Shown here piece after piece: positions 8,290 through 18,141 of a stretch of 64,000 bases of DNA. Below the pieces are notes generated by a model. That model searched no databases, had not been told where the DNA came from, and worked only from the letters and a program-made list of their open reading frames with translations. Both the position numbers and the translations under genes were made by a program. The DNA is from Streptomyces olivochromogenes (GTDB lineage: Bacteria; Actinomycetota; Actinomycetes; Streptomycetales; Streptomycetaceae). Position 1 is the first letter of the stretch; each line of letters opens with the position of its first letter. The stretch spans positions 104,497-168,496 of the forward strand of contig NZ_KQ948458.1 in NCBI RefSeq assembly GCF_001514115.1. Reading direction: 5' to 3'.

Positions 8290-8788
8290 GTCGCACGGGC
8301 CGGTGCCCGTGGTGCTGCCGCAGGTCGGCATCGGTACCGACATCCACGCCTTCGAAGAGGGGCGGGAGCTGTGGTGCGCCGGGCTGCTGTGGGAGGGCGA
8401 GGGGCCGGGGCTCGCGGGGCACTCCGACGCGGACGTCGTCGCGCACGCCGCCTGCAACGCGCTGTTCTCGGCGGCGGGGATCGGTGACCTCGGCGCCCAC
8501 TTCGGGACCGGGCGGCCCGAGTGGTCCGGCGCGTCCGGGGTCACGCTGCTGACGGAGGCCGCGCGGATCGTCCGCGCGGCGGGCTTCACCATCGGCAACG
8601 TCGCCGTCCAGGTCGTCGGACCCCGCCCGAAGATCGGGAAGCGCCGGGACGAGGCGCAGAAGATCCTCTCCGAGGCGGTCGGGGCACCGGTGTCGGTCTC
8701 CGGCGCCACGACGGACGGCCTCGGCTTCCCCGGCCGCGACGAGGGCCTGATGGCGATCGCCACGGCCCTGGTGGCCCGCACACCCTGA
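8279..8788 (+). CDS. ispF: 2-C-methyl-D-erythritol 2,4-cyclodiphosphate synthase
   Basis: A 169-aa trimeric Zn enzyme that follows IspD/IspE in the MEP pathway. The metal ligands are visible as GTDIHAF (about 19-25) and HSDADVVAHA (48-57), and the CTP-binding end as ATTDGLGF (about 143-150; many homologues have TTE at this point). The family's usual length is about 160 aa. The ATG lies inside the end of ispD. Confidence 0.97.
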   Translation: MASESHGPVPVVLPQVGIGTDIHAFEEGRELWCAGLLWEGEGPGLAGHSDADVVAHAACNALFSAAGIGDLGAHFGTGRPEWSGASGVTLLTEAARIVRAAGFTIGNVAVQVVGPRPKIGKRRDEAQKILSEAVGAPVSVSGATTDGLGFPGRDEGLMAIATALVARTP

Positions 8789-8921
8789 CGCGCGTCGGCC
8801 CCTGGGCGGCGACGGGGGTGCCGGTGGTGTCGAGAGGCCGGTGGCCGCCCGCAGATGTCACGAATAAGTCCTCCTTGCGAGGGAAGGTCGCGGGGCACTC
8901 CCCGGCGCCCACTACCCTGGA

Positions 8922-10325
<1,404 letters not shown>

Positions 10326-10405
10326 GCGGGTCCACTCGGGCCCTCCTCAGGGCCTTCGTGGGCCCTTCTCGGGGCCTTCGCGGGGCCTCTCGGCCTTGAT
10401 CGATT

Positions 10406-10431
10406 GTGCCGCCCGGGCCTCCGGGCGGCAC
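10406..10431. terminator. Terminator after cysS
   Basis: A perfect 11-bp stem GTGCCGCCCGG/CCGGGCGGCAC with a GCCT loop. The 80 bp before it are a degenerate run of GGGCCTTC-type repeats. Confidence 0.85.
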
Positions 10432-10490
10432 ACTGCATATACGACACCTCAAGAACGTACGCACGCTCGCCTCACACAGACAGGTAGGTC

Positions 10491-11432
10491 ATGGCCGTTA
10501 ACAACCGCCGCATGTCCGGCAAGAAGGGCGCGCAGGTCGGCAGTGGCGGCCAGCGACGCCGGGGCCTGGAAGGCAAGGGCCCCACCCCGCCCGCCGAGAT
10601 GCGCAAGGGGCACAAGAAGAACCGCATCGCGGGCGCCAAGGCGAAGCAGGTCGCGCGCCGTCCCGTCCCGCGCGGACGCGGCGGCAAGGGCACGTCCGAG
10701 ATGGTCGTCGGACGCAACTCGGTCGTGGAGGCGCTGCGCGAGGGCGTGCCCGCGTCGATGCTGTACGTGCAGCAGTTCATCGACAACGACGAGCGGGTGC
10801 GCGAGGCGCTCCAGCTCGCCGGTGAGCGCGGCGGCATCCACCTCATGGAGGCCCCGCGCCCCGAGCTCGACCGTATGACCAACGGGCTCAACCACCAGGG
10901 TCTCGTCCTCCAGGTCCCGCCGTACGAGTACGCGCACCCCGAGGACCTCGCGGCCGCCGCGTACGACGAGGGCCAGGACCCGCTGATCGTCGCCCTCGAC
11001 GGCGTGACCGACCCCCGGAACCTGGGTGCCGTCGTCCGTTCCGTCTCGGCCTTCGGCGGCCACGGCGTCGTCGTGCCCGAGCGGCGCGCGGCCGGCATGA
11101 CCGCCGGTGCCTGGAAGACGTCGGCCGGTGCCGCCGCCCGTACGCCCGTCGCCCGCGCCGCCAACCTGACGCGGGCCCTTGAGTCGTACAAGAAGGCCGG
11201 TCTCGTCGTGGTCGGACTCGCCGCGGACGGCGAGGTCGAGGTCGGTGATCTGGAGGCCCTCGGCGGTCCCGTCGTCATCGTCGTCGGCAGTGAGGGCAAG
11301 GGCCTGTCCCGACTGGTCGGCGAGACCTGCGACTTCCGGGTGCGGATTCCGATGCCGGGCGGCACCGAGTCGCTGAACGCCGGTGTCGCGGCGGGAGTTG
11401 TGCTGTACGAGGCCTCGCGCCGACGCGTCTGA
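10491..11432 (+). CDS. rlmB: 23S rRNA 2'-O-ribose methyltransferase RlmB (TrmH/SpoU family)
   Basis: A 313-aa protein. A basic, Gly/Lys-rich N-terminal extension (1-65) precedes the SpoU substrate-binding domain (about 70-145) and the knotted SPOUT catalytic domain with DGVTDPRNLGAVVRS (motif 1, about 166-180), VVGSEGKGLSR (motif 2) and IPMPGGTESLNAGVAAGV (motif 3). It probably methylates G2251 (E. coli numbering) of 23S rRNA. It follows cysS as in mycobacteria. Confidence 0.94.
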   Translation: MAVNNRRMSGKKGAQVGSGGQRRRGLEGKGPTPPAEMRKGHKKNRIAGAKAKQVARRPVPRGRGGKGTSEMVVGRNSVVEALREGVPASMLYVQQFIDNDERVREALQLAGERGGIHLMEAPRPELDRMTNGLNHQGLVLQVPPYEYAHPEDLAAAAYDEGQDPLIVALDGVTDPRNLGAVVRSVSAFGGHGVVVPERRAAGMTAGAWKTSAGAAARTPVARAANLTRALESYKKAGLVVVGLAADGEVEVGDLEALGGPVVIVVGSEGKGLSRLVGETCDFRVRIPMPGGTESLNAGVAAGVVLYEASRRRV

Positions 11433-11481
11433 ACAGACGTCCGAACGGATATCTGAACAGGCGTTTGAGCAGACGTCTGAG
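11428..11481. repeat. 12-bp tandem repeat over the rlmB stop codon
   Basis: Four and a half units of TCTGAACAGACG run in phase (11428, 11440, 11452, 11464, 11476). The first unit contains the rlmB stop codon. Confidence 0.85.
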
Positions 11482-11585
11482 TGAGTCACCCCGTGGGGCA
11501 ATCGGGATGTTCGGCATGACCTTGACGCGGTCCGGACAGATCGGCGCAGTCAAAGCAGTGTCCTAAACACACATCACTCGGTTAG

Positions 11586-13289
11586 ATGAGTGTGGACACC
11601 AGAACACCCCGCACACCCACGGGGGACCGCTCGTCGGGATTCGACGACGCTCCCGCGCTGAGCATGGTGAAGGTGCCGAGCGATCCGGCGCAGGTCATCG
11701 TCAATCATGCGAGCTTCCGCGTGCAGCTAGGCGGCGCGACGCGGACCCCATCCTGGCGCGTCGCACGGCACTTGAGCGCCGACGACACCGCGCGGATCCC
11801 CGTCGTCGGTACGGCGGGCAGAGCGGGCGGCCCGGCCGCCGGGGCCCGCCGCCGCGCACCCGTCGTCTGGAGCGGGCGGTCCGACCCCGACGACACCGGC
11901 GCCCACCGCCTGCTGCAGGCCGTGCGCAGCACCAGCGTGCGCCACGGCGTCGCGGACCCGACGGGCGACGCCGGCGCCACCCAGGTCATCCCCCGCCTCG
12001 ACGAACACCAGGGCTACGCGGGCGACTTGACCGTCGACACGGTCGGGACGCCCCTCGTCGGCAGCCAGCGCGGCCACGACCACGACCACGACTCCGCGGG
12101 GACCCGGCTGCTGCCGAACATGCGCAGCGTGGACAGCGCGTACGACGAACCGCGCTACACGGGTGGGCAGTTCGCGGCGGAGGACCCCGACTACGACGGC
12201 GACGTCGATGGCGGCGGCACGCCGGCCAGGCGGCACGGCTCGGACCCGGTCCGACACGCCTACTACCCCGGGCGCCGGATGAACCTCGGCGTGGTGCTGC
12301 TCCCGCTCCGCGTCTTCCTCGGCTTCATCTCCATCTACGCCGGCATGGGCAAGCTCTGCGACCCCGTCTACTTCGACGGCGGCAAGCGCGGCTCCATGGT
12401 CAAGTGGCTGAACACGCTGCACCCTTGGGACGTCGCCGAGCCGCTACGGCAGTTCGCGCTCCAGCACCCCGTCGGCTCCGGGCTCGTCATCGCCTTCCTC
12501 CAGGTCATCGTGGGCGTCCTCACGGTGCTCGGGCTGTGGCAGCGGGTCGCCGCCGTGGTCGGCGCGATGCTGTCGGCCGCGCTCATCGTCACCGTCAGCT
12601 GGAAGACGGTCCCCGCGTACGACGCGCCGGACATCATCTACCTCGCCGCCTGGTCGCCGCTGATCATCGCGGGCGCGCCCGTCTACTCCGTCGACGGACG
12701 CCTCGCGAGCGAGGCCTGGCGCACGCTCGGGCCCCGCGCCGACATCTGGGACCTGCGGCACCGGGTGCTGCGCCGCGGCGCGCTCGTCTCGGCCATCGTC
12801 GTCGGCCTCACGCTCCTCATCGGCTCGCTCCTCGGCGGCGCCGTCCGTGACGCCGACCGGGTGGTCGTGCCGGGACCGGGCGAGGCCCCGCGCAACGAGC
12901 TGCCCGGTTCCCCGCTTCCCGAGGAGCCCGGCACGCCCCAGCACAAGACCACCACTCCCTCGGCCTCGGCCAAGGCGCCCACCCACGGCAGCTCCTCCTC
13001 GCCGTCGGGCGCGGCCACCACGCCGGGCGCCGCGGTCCACGAGACGGGCGGCACGGTCACCAGCGGCCCCAGCCAGACCCAGGGCACCGGCCAGGCCCCG
13101 CCCCAGCAGTCCTCACCGGTCCACCAGGCCCCGAGCACCAGCGCGGGCCCGACGTCCAGCGGCGGCAGCTCCAGCACCGGCGGCACCGGATCGAGCGGCG
13201 GCACCTCCTCCGGCGGTTCGAGCGGCGGCGGTGGTGGTGGCGGCACCTCCGGCGGCTCGGACAAGCTGGTCGGCGGTCTCCTCGGGTAA
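11586..13289 (+). CDS. DoxX-type membrane protein with long disordered ends
   Basis: A 567-aa protein. Residues 1-235 are hydrophilic and apparently disordered, with a His/Asp run HDHDHD. A four-helix DoxX/SURF4-like membrane domain follows (about 238-400) with LRVFLGFISIYAGMGKL, LVIAFLQVIVGVLTVLGLW and AAVVGAMLSAALIVTVSW. A last helix lies near 400-420, then a Ser/Thr/Pro/Gly-rich tail with poly-Gly near the C-terminus. DoxX proteins take part in redox or thiol stress complexes, but here the extensions suggest an envelope role I cannot define. No strong ribosome site precedes the ATG. Confidence 0.75.
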   Translation: MSVDTRTPRTPTGDRSSGFDDAPALSMVKVPSDPAQVIVNHASFRVQLGGATRTPSWRVARHLSADDTARIPVVGTAGRAGGPAAGARRRAPVVWSGRSDPDDTGAHRLLQAVRSTSVRHGVADPTGDAGATQVIPRLDEHQGYAGDLTVDTVGTPLVGSQRGHDHDHDSAGTRLLPNMRSVDSAYDEPRYTGGQFAAEDPDYDGDVDGGGTPARRHGSDPVRHAYYPGRRMNLGVVLLPLRVFLGFISIYAGMGKLCDPVYFDGGKRGSMVKWLNTLHPWDVAEPLRQFALQHPVGSGLVIAFLQVIVGVLTVLGLWQRVAAVVGAMLSAALIVTVSWKTVPAYDAPDIIYLAAWSPLIIAGAPVYSVDGRLASEAWRTLGPRADIWDLRHRVLRRGALVSAIVVGLTLLIGSLLGGAVRDADRVVVPGPGEAPRNELPGSPLPEEPGTPQHKTTTPSASAKAPTHGSSSSPSGAATTPGAAVHETGGTVTSGPSQTQGTGQAPPQQSSPVHQAPSTSAGPTSSGGSSSTGGTGSSGGTSSGGSSGGGGGGGTSGGSDKLVGGLLG

Positions 13290-13304
13290 CGCGTAACACC
13301 CCCT

Positions 13305-13361
13305 GGCAGTACGAGGACGGGCCCCGCACATCAGATGTGCGGGGCCCGTCCTCGTACTGCC
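13305..13361. terminator. Perfect 57-bp palindrome, bidirectional terminator
   Basis: Two 28-nt arms (13305-13332 and 13334-13361) are exact reverse complements around a single central A. The arm begins GGCAGTACGAGGACGGGCCC. It lies between convergent genes and is far longer than usual. Confidence 0.95.
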
Positions 13362-13530
13362 GGAAAGGGGCTCTCGGCCCTTCGTGCGGCCGGGAAGGCC
13401 TCTCAGCCCTCGTGCGGCCGGGAAGGCCTCGCCGCCCTCGCACGGCCAGGAAGGGCCTCGCAGCCCTCGTACTGCCGGAAAGGGGCTCTCAGCCCTCGTG
13501 CATGCGGCCGGGAAAGGGCCTCTCAGCGTC
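13362..13530. repeat. Six degenerate tandem repeats of about 28-33 bp
   Basis: Units of the form CGGGAAGGCCTCTCAGCCCT followed by CGTGCGGC recur six times. The last unit overlaps the stop codon of the nucleotidyltransferase gene. Length differences between units come from small indels. Confidence 0.85.
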
Positions 13531-14254
13531 CCAGGGCCGCGAGTTCCTTCGCCGCCTCCGTGAGGTCCTTCGCGGTGTCGATGGCGCGCCAGTAGGCGCC
13601 CTGCGGGAGCGGGAAGCCGGCCAGGCGGCGTTCGCGGGCCAGGTGCGGGAACGTGGTGCGCTCGTGGTCGCCGCGCTCGGGGAGCAGGTCGGCGAACTCG
13701 GCGGAGAAGACGTAGACGCCCGCGTTGATCTCGTACGTGGTCGGCGGGGACTCGATGAAGTCCGTGACGCGTCCGAAGCCGTCGGTCTTGACGGCGCCCC
13801 ACGGGATGCGCGGGCGGGCGAGGGCGAGGGTCGCGACGGCGTCGCGCTCGGTGTGGAAGTCCGCCATGTCGCGCAGCGAGAAACGGGTCCAGATGTCGCC
13901 GTTCGTCGCGAACCAGGGCTTGTCCGGGTGCGGGAGGTGCGCGGCGGCGTACTTCAGGCCGCCGCCCCGGCCGAGCGGTTCCGTCTCGACGACCGTCGTG
14001 ATGTTGACGGGGAGGTCGGCCGAGTCCAGCCACTTCTGGAGGACCTCGGCGAGGTGGCCGCAGGAGACGACGACGTCGGTGACGCCCTCCTCGGCGAGCC
14101 AGGTCAGCTGGTGACCGATGATCGGGGTCCCGGTGCCGGGGATCTCGACCATCGGCTTGGGCCGGTCGTCGGTGTAGGGACGCAGTCGGGAGCCCTGACC
14201 ACCGGCCAGGACAACGGCTTGAACGGGGCGTGACGCGGCGTTCGGATGGGTCAT
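13523..14254 (-). CDS. Sugar nucleotidyltransferase (NDP-sugar pyrophosphorylase)
   Basis: A 243-aa single-domain enzyme. The signature LAGGQGSRLRPYTDDRPKPM lies at residues 17-36, the product-binding ATNGDIW near 117-123, and a late metal Asp in YWRAIDTAKDL. It transfers a nucleotidyl group to a sugar 1-phosphate, probably mannose-1-P or glucose-1-P, for cell-wall or glycan precursors. It lacks the C-terminal left-handed helix of GlmU/GlgC. Exact sugar unknown. Confidence 0.88.
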   Translation of the reverse strand: MTHPNAASRPVQAVVLAGGQGSRLRPYTDDRPKPMVEIPGTGTPIIGHQLTWLAEEGVTDVVVSCGHLAEVLQKWLDSADLPVNITTVVETEPLGRGGGLKYAAAHLPHPDKPWFATNGDIWTRFSLRDMADFHTERDAVATLALARPRIPWGAVKTDGFGRVTDFIESPPTTYEINAGVYVFSAEFADLLPERGDHERTTFPHLARERRLAGFPLPQGAYWRAIDTAKDLTEAAKELAALGR

Positions 14255-14349
14255 GCCCGAACTGTACGTGGCGCCCCGCTCACGGCTTCTGTCGGCAACA
14301 GTTCCCTTAAGCAGCTGTTACCTGACAGGACAGGTGGGGCCGGTGGGGC

Positions 14350-14802
14350 TCAGAGATGCGTGGCCGCGACCCCCGATGCGAAGGACGTGTCGCAGACGGG
14401 GCGCGCGAACGCCTGGGCACGCGTCGGGCCGTACGCGCGGACCGCGGCGCGGCCGAGGGCACGGGCGATGGAGACGCAGTGCTTGGCGAGCGACGGGCGG
14501 CCGTTCACGGCCTCCTGGAGGTGGGTGAGGGCGACGCCCGGGTTCTCCTCCTGGAGCTCCAGCAGGAGCCGGTCGCGCAGCACGTCCTGCGGGGCACGGG
14601 AGACGGCACGCGAGGAGACGTCCGAGGAGGAGGCGGTGAGCACCGAGTCCGAGGAGTTCCCCGACCAGTTGACTCGGGTGACCGCCAGGGTCCCGGAGAG
14701 CACCAGGACGACAGGCAGGACGAGGGCGAGGGTGCGACCGATCCGGCGCGCGGGGCCACGGCCACGCCGGGTCCGTTGGTTAGTGGTGGTGGAGTGCTTC
14801 AC
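14350..14802 (-). CDS. Membrane-anchored or secreted protein of unknown function
   Basis: A 150-aa protein with a basic N-terminus (residues 1-24, RTRRGRGPARRIGRT) and one hydrophobic segment ALVLPVVLVLSGTLAV (about 25-40), acting as a signal anchor or uncleaved signal. The exported part is helical, Ser/Ala-rich at first, and has two Cys (HCVS, PVCDTS) that could pair. No recognised domain. Confidence 0.75.
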   Translation of the reverse strand: MKHSTTTNQRTRRGRGPARRIGRTLALVLPVVLVLSGTLAVTRVNWSGNSSDSVLTASSSDVSSRAVSRAPQDVLRDRLLLELQEENPGVALTHLQEAVNGRPSLAKHCVSIARALGRAAVRAYGPTRAQAFARPVCDTSFASGVAATHL

Positions 14803-14940
14803 GCGAGTGAGGGTAGCGCGGGGTGATGATTTGGCGACATTTAGTAATCAGTTCGGGGGATAGAGGAACGGCTTTCGCTGGGCGGCGAGTTGACGTACAG
14901 GGATCGAAATGACCGGCTTGCCGGGGTATTTATCGACAAC

Positions 14941-14976
14941 GAAGAGGGCCCCACGGTCAGCCGTGGGGCCCTCTTC
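14941..14976. terminator. Terminator of msiK
   Basis: A perfect 16-bp stem GAAGAGGGCCCCACGG / CCGTGGGGCCCTCTTC with a TCAG loop. It lies about 70 bp past the msiK stop. Confidence 0.92.
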
Positions 14977-15048
14977 GTCAACTTGGGTGAATTCGACCGC
15001 GGCGCGGTTTTCGTCCCCCCGACTTGCTTTTCGCGGTGATCAGGGCGA

Positions 15049-16185
<1,137 letters not shown>

Positions 16186-16244
16186 GGTGAGGGGCCCCCT
16201 TCACCGGCAGGAACGTGCCGGACGATCCGTTGTAAAGGTGGTGT

Positions 16245-16277
16245 CCACCGCGAAGCCTTCGCGGTGGTGTAGTCCAC
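16245..16277. promoter_or_regulatory. Operator-like sites upstream of msiK
   Basis: CCACCGCGAAG (16245-16255) and its exact reverse complement (16257-16267) flank one base. Overlapping this is GTGGTGTAGTCCAC (16264-16277), which resembles the DasR dre core TGGTCTAGACCA with two differences. They lie 60-92 bp upstream of msiK. DasR control is an inference. Confidence 0.5.
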
Positions 16278-16410
16278 AAGAGTGAACTGGCTCAGGACGG
16301 TACCTGGCGTTCACCTGGTCTGTCAGTAGCCAGAGGGCTGTGAACTTCGCGGAAATTTTCGAGAGGGCGCGGCTGGGACGTGGGTACACTGCACGGGCAC
16401 ACGCGTGCAG

Positions 16411-16484
16411 GCCTCCTTAGCTCAGCTGGTCAGAGCGCCGCTCTTGTAAAGCGAAGGTCGTCGGTTCGAATCCGACAGGGGGCT
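16411..16484 (+). tRNA. tRNA-Thr (anticodon TGT)
   Basis: A 74-nt cloverleaf. The acceptor stem GCCTCCT pairs with AGGGGGC, the D-arm is GCTCAGCTGGTCAGAGC, the anticodon loop CTTGTAA gives TGT, and the T-arm is GTCGGTTCGAATCCGAC. CCA is not encoded. Its 3' half (from 16443) is the integration site of the mobile element and is restored by the element's own copy. Confidence 0.96.
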
Positions 16485-16508
16485 CCGTGAACCACCTGGG
16501 ACAACGCC
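16443..16508. other. attL (left attachment site)
   Basis: The site starts in the anticodon loop (CTTGTAAAGCG) and runs through the tRNA 3' end to ACAACGCC. It is identical to 36327-36392. Weaker similarity continues to about 16541 through the tRNA terminator. Confidence 0.95.
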
Positions 16509-16536
16509 CCCGCGATCATGGACCGCGAGGGCGTTG
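16502..16536. terminator. tRNA-Thr / integrase terminator
   Basis: CAACGCCCCCGCG (16502-16514) pairs with CGCGAGGGCGTTG (16524-16536) with one mismatch. It is placed to end both the tRNA and the converging integrase transcript; a variant copy follows attR. Confidence 0.75.
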
Positions 16537-16562
16537 ACGGTAGTTCGTGACGGCAGTCCCGC

Positions 16563-17702
16563 TTAACGGCGCCGTTTGAGCAGGCGATCCATGTGGCCCA
16601 TGGCCTCCCGACGGTTGTCGTCGCTCACGTGGGTGTAGACGTTCATCGTCACCGCGATCTGCGAGTGCCCCAAGATCTCCATGACGGTGCGAGGCGCCAC
16701 GCCGGCCGCGAAGAGCAGCGACGCGCACCCGTGGCGGGTGTCGTGCAAGCGCACCTGCGGCAGACCAGCGGACGCCGCGATCCGCAGGAACGACCGGTAC
16801 AGATTCCGCGGCTCGATCGGCCTACCGCTGCGTGTCGTGAAGACGTGATCACTGTCGTGCCAGTCCGCGCCGATCGCGTCCCGGCGGGCGGCTTGCCGTA
16901 GACGCTGCCACCGGAGTGGCGCCACACACATCAGCGGGATGGGGATCACCCTCGCTCGCCGATTCTTGGTCGTGTCGAGGTACAGCTCCTTGCCGCCACG
17001 GTTCAGCGTGGTCCGGACGGTGAGGGTGCGTCGGTCAAGGTCGACGTCCCGCCATTGGAGCCCGAGGATTTCCCCCCGCCGCAAGCCGAGTGCGACGGCC
17101 AGAACGAACGCCGGATAGAGCGGGTCCGTCCGCGCTGCTTCCAGGAACGTCAGGGTCTCGTCCAGCGACCAGGGGTGCAGTTCGCGCGGCTCGACTCGCG
17201 GGGCGGGTACCAACTGCACGACGTTGCGGCTTATCAGCTCGTCACGGCATGCAGCCGTCAGGGCCGTTCGCAGCACGCGGTGCGCCTCCTTCGCGGTTGC
17301 CGCCGACGCCTGCTCCGTGACCTTGGAGATCATCTGCCGCACGTTCGCCGTGGTGAGCGACTCCAGTCGGCGACTGCCCAACAGCGGTACCAGGTAGAGC
17401 CGGACGTGCATCTCGTACTTCACGTACGTGGGCCGCTTCCGTTGCGGCTTGATGTACTCCGCCAGCCAGTACGGCAGCCACTCGGAGAGCTTTGCCGACC
17501 GGGAAGGTGTCGGGATCCCCTGGCGGTCGCGCCGAACGAGTTCCTGACGCTTCTCGTCGCACTCATCCCAGGTGGAGCCGTAGACCGTCTTGCGCTTGCG
17601 GGTGCCGTCAGGCTGCGGGACGTAGACGCGCGCCTCAAAACGCCCGTCCTTGCGCTGCCAGATGCTGCCGGCGCCGTTCGGGTTCCTCTTACGGGATGTC
17701 AT
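16563..17702 (-). CDS. int: Tyrosine site-specific integrase
   Basis: A 379-aa recombinase that inserts and excises the element at tRNA-Thr. It has an N-terminal AP2-like arm-binding domain (RKRNPNGAGSIWQRKDGRFE), a SAM-like core-binding domain (about 70-155) and a catalytic domain with Arg in LGLRRGEI, His-x-x-Arg in LHDTRHG, His in LGHSQ and the nucleophile Tyr in MNVYTHV. The ATG at 17702 overlaps the xis stop (TGATG). The frame is open far upstream, but that part reads through xis and is not credible. Confidence 0.95.
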   Translation of the reverse strand: MTSRKRNPNGAGSIWQRKDGRFEARVYVPQPDGTRKRKTVYGSTWDECDEKRQELVRRDRQGIPTPSRSAKLSEWLPYWLAEYIKPQRKRPTYVKYEMHVRLYLVPLLGSRRLESLTTANVRQMISKVTEQASAATAKEAHRVLRTALTAACRDELISRNVVQLVPAPRVEPRELHPWSLDETLTFLEAARTDPLYPAFVLAVALGLRRGEILGLQWRDVDLDRRTLTVRTTLNRGGKELYLDTTKNRRARVIPIPLMCVAPLRWQRLRQAARRDAIGADWHDSDHVFTTRSGRPIEPRNLYRSFLRIAASAGLPQVRLHDTRHGCASLLFAAGVAPRTVMEILGHSQIAVTMNVYTHVSDDNRREAMGHMDRLLKRRR

Positions 17703-17902
17703 CAGGCCGCGTTCTCCTCGATCTGTTCCTGAATGAAGGCGCGCAGGCTGTCGGGGGAGATGCGCCGCGCGCGTCCGACGGTGAAGCTCGCCAACTGACG
17801 GGATCGGATGAGGTCGTAGACCTTGCTGCGGCTGAGGCGCAGGGCGGTCATGACCTCGGGGACCTTGAGTGCTTCGTGGCTCGGGGGCATGGCGGTGGTC
17901 AT
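17702..17902 (-). CDS. xis: Excisionase / helix-turn-helix DNA-binding protein
   Basis: A 66-aa MerR-like winged-helix excisionase: ALKVPEVMTALRLSRSKVYD then LIRSRQLASFTVGRARRISP and a short acidic tail. It directs the integrase toward excision and bends attachment-site DNA. AAGGAGAT lies 8 nt before the ATG at 17902. It overlaps int. Confidence 0.92.
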   Translation of the reverse strand: MTTAMPPSHEALKVPEVMTALRLSRSKVYDLIRSRQLASFTVGRARRISPDSLRAFIQEQIEENAA

Positions 17903-17966
17903 GCAGGGATCTCCTTGGGATGAGGAGAGGGCGGTCCGGGGCGTGGTTGGCGTCACAATGCTGTGG

Positions 17967-18125
17967 GTCGCGGCCCATCGCGGCCCAAGGCTGTGACCTG
18001 CGGTTTTGTCCCGCTCTTGTGCGGCCCATCGCGGCCCAGCCGTTCGGAGGGTGGGCCGCGATGGGCAGCGATGCGGTGTGGGTAAATCCGCAGCTCAGGC
18101 GTGTTGGGCCGCGATGGGCCGCGAC
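17967..18125. repeat. Iteron-like inverted repeats, candidate replication origin
   Basis: A 22-bp sequence at 17967-17988 (TCGCGGCCCATCGCGGCCC core) is repeated exactly in inverse orientation at 18104-18125. A second, shorter inverted pair lies inside (18021-18038 and 18052-18070). The block lies in the gap between xis and the replication helicase, the expected place for an origin or a Rep operator. Confidence 0.65.
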
Positions 18126-18141
18126 CCGGCGGATTGTGGAC

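Noticed and set aside
8789..8921. Possible T-box riboswitch before cysS
   Set aside because: The spacer is only 133 bp and I find no specifier loop or TGGNACC-type T-box sequence.
13362..13530. CRISPR-like array
   Set aside because: The units are contiguous and degenerate with no constant spacers, and no cas genes are present. It is a minisatellite-type tandem repeat.
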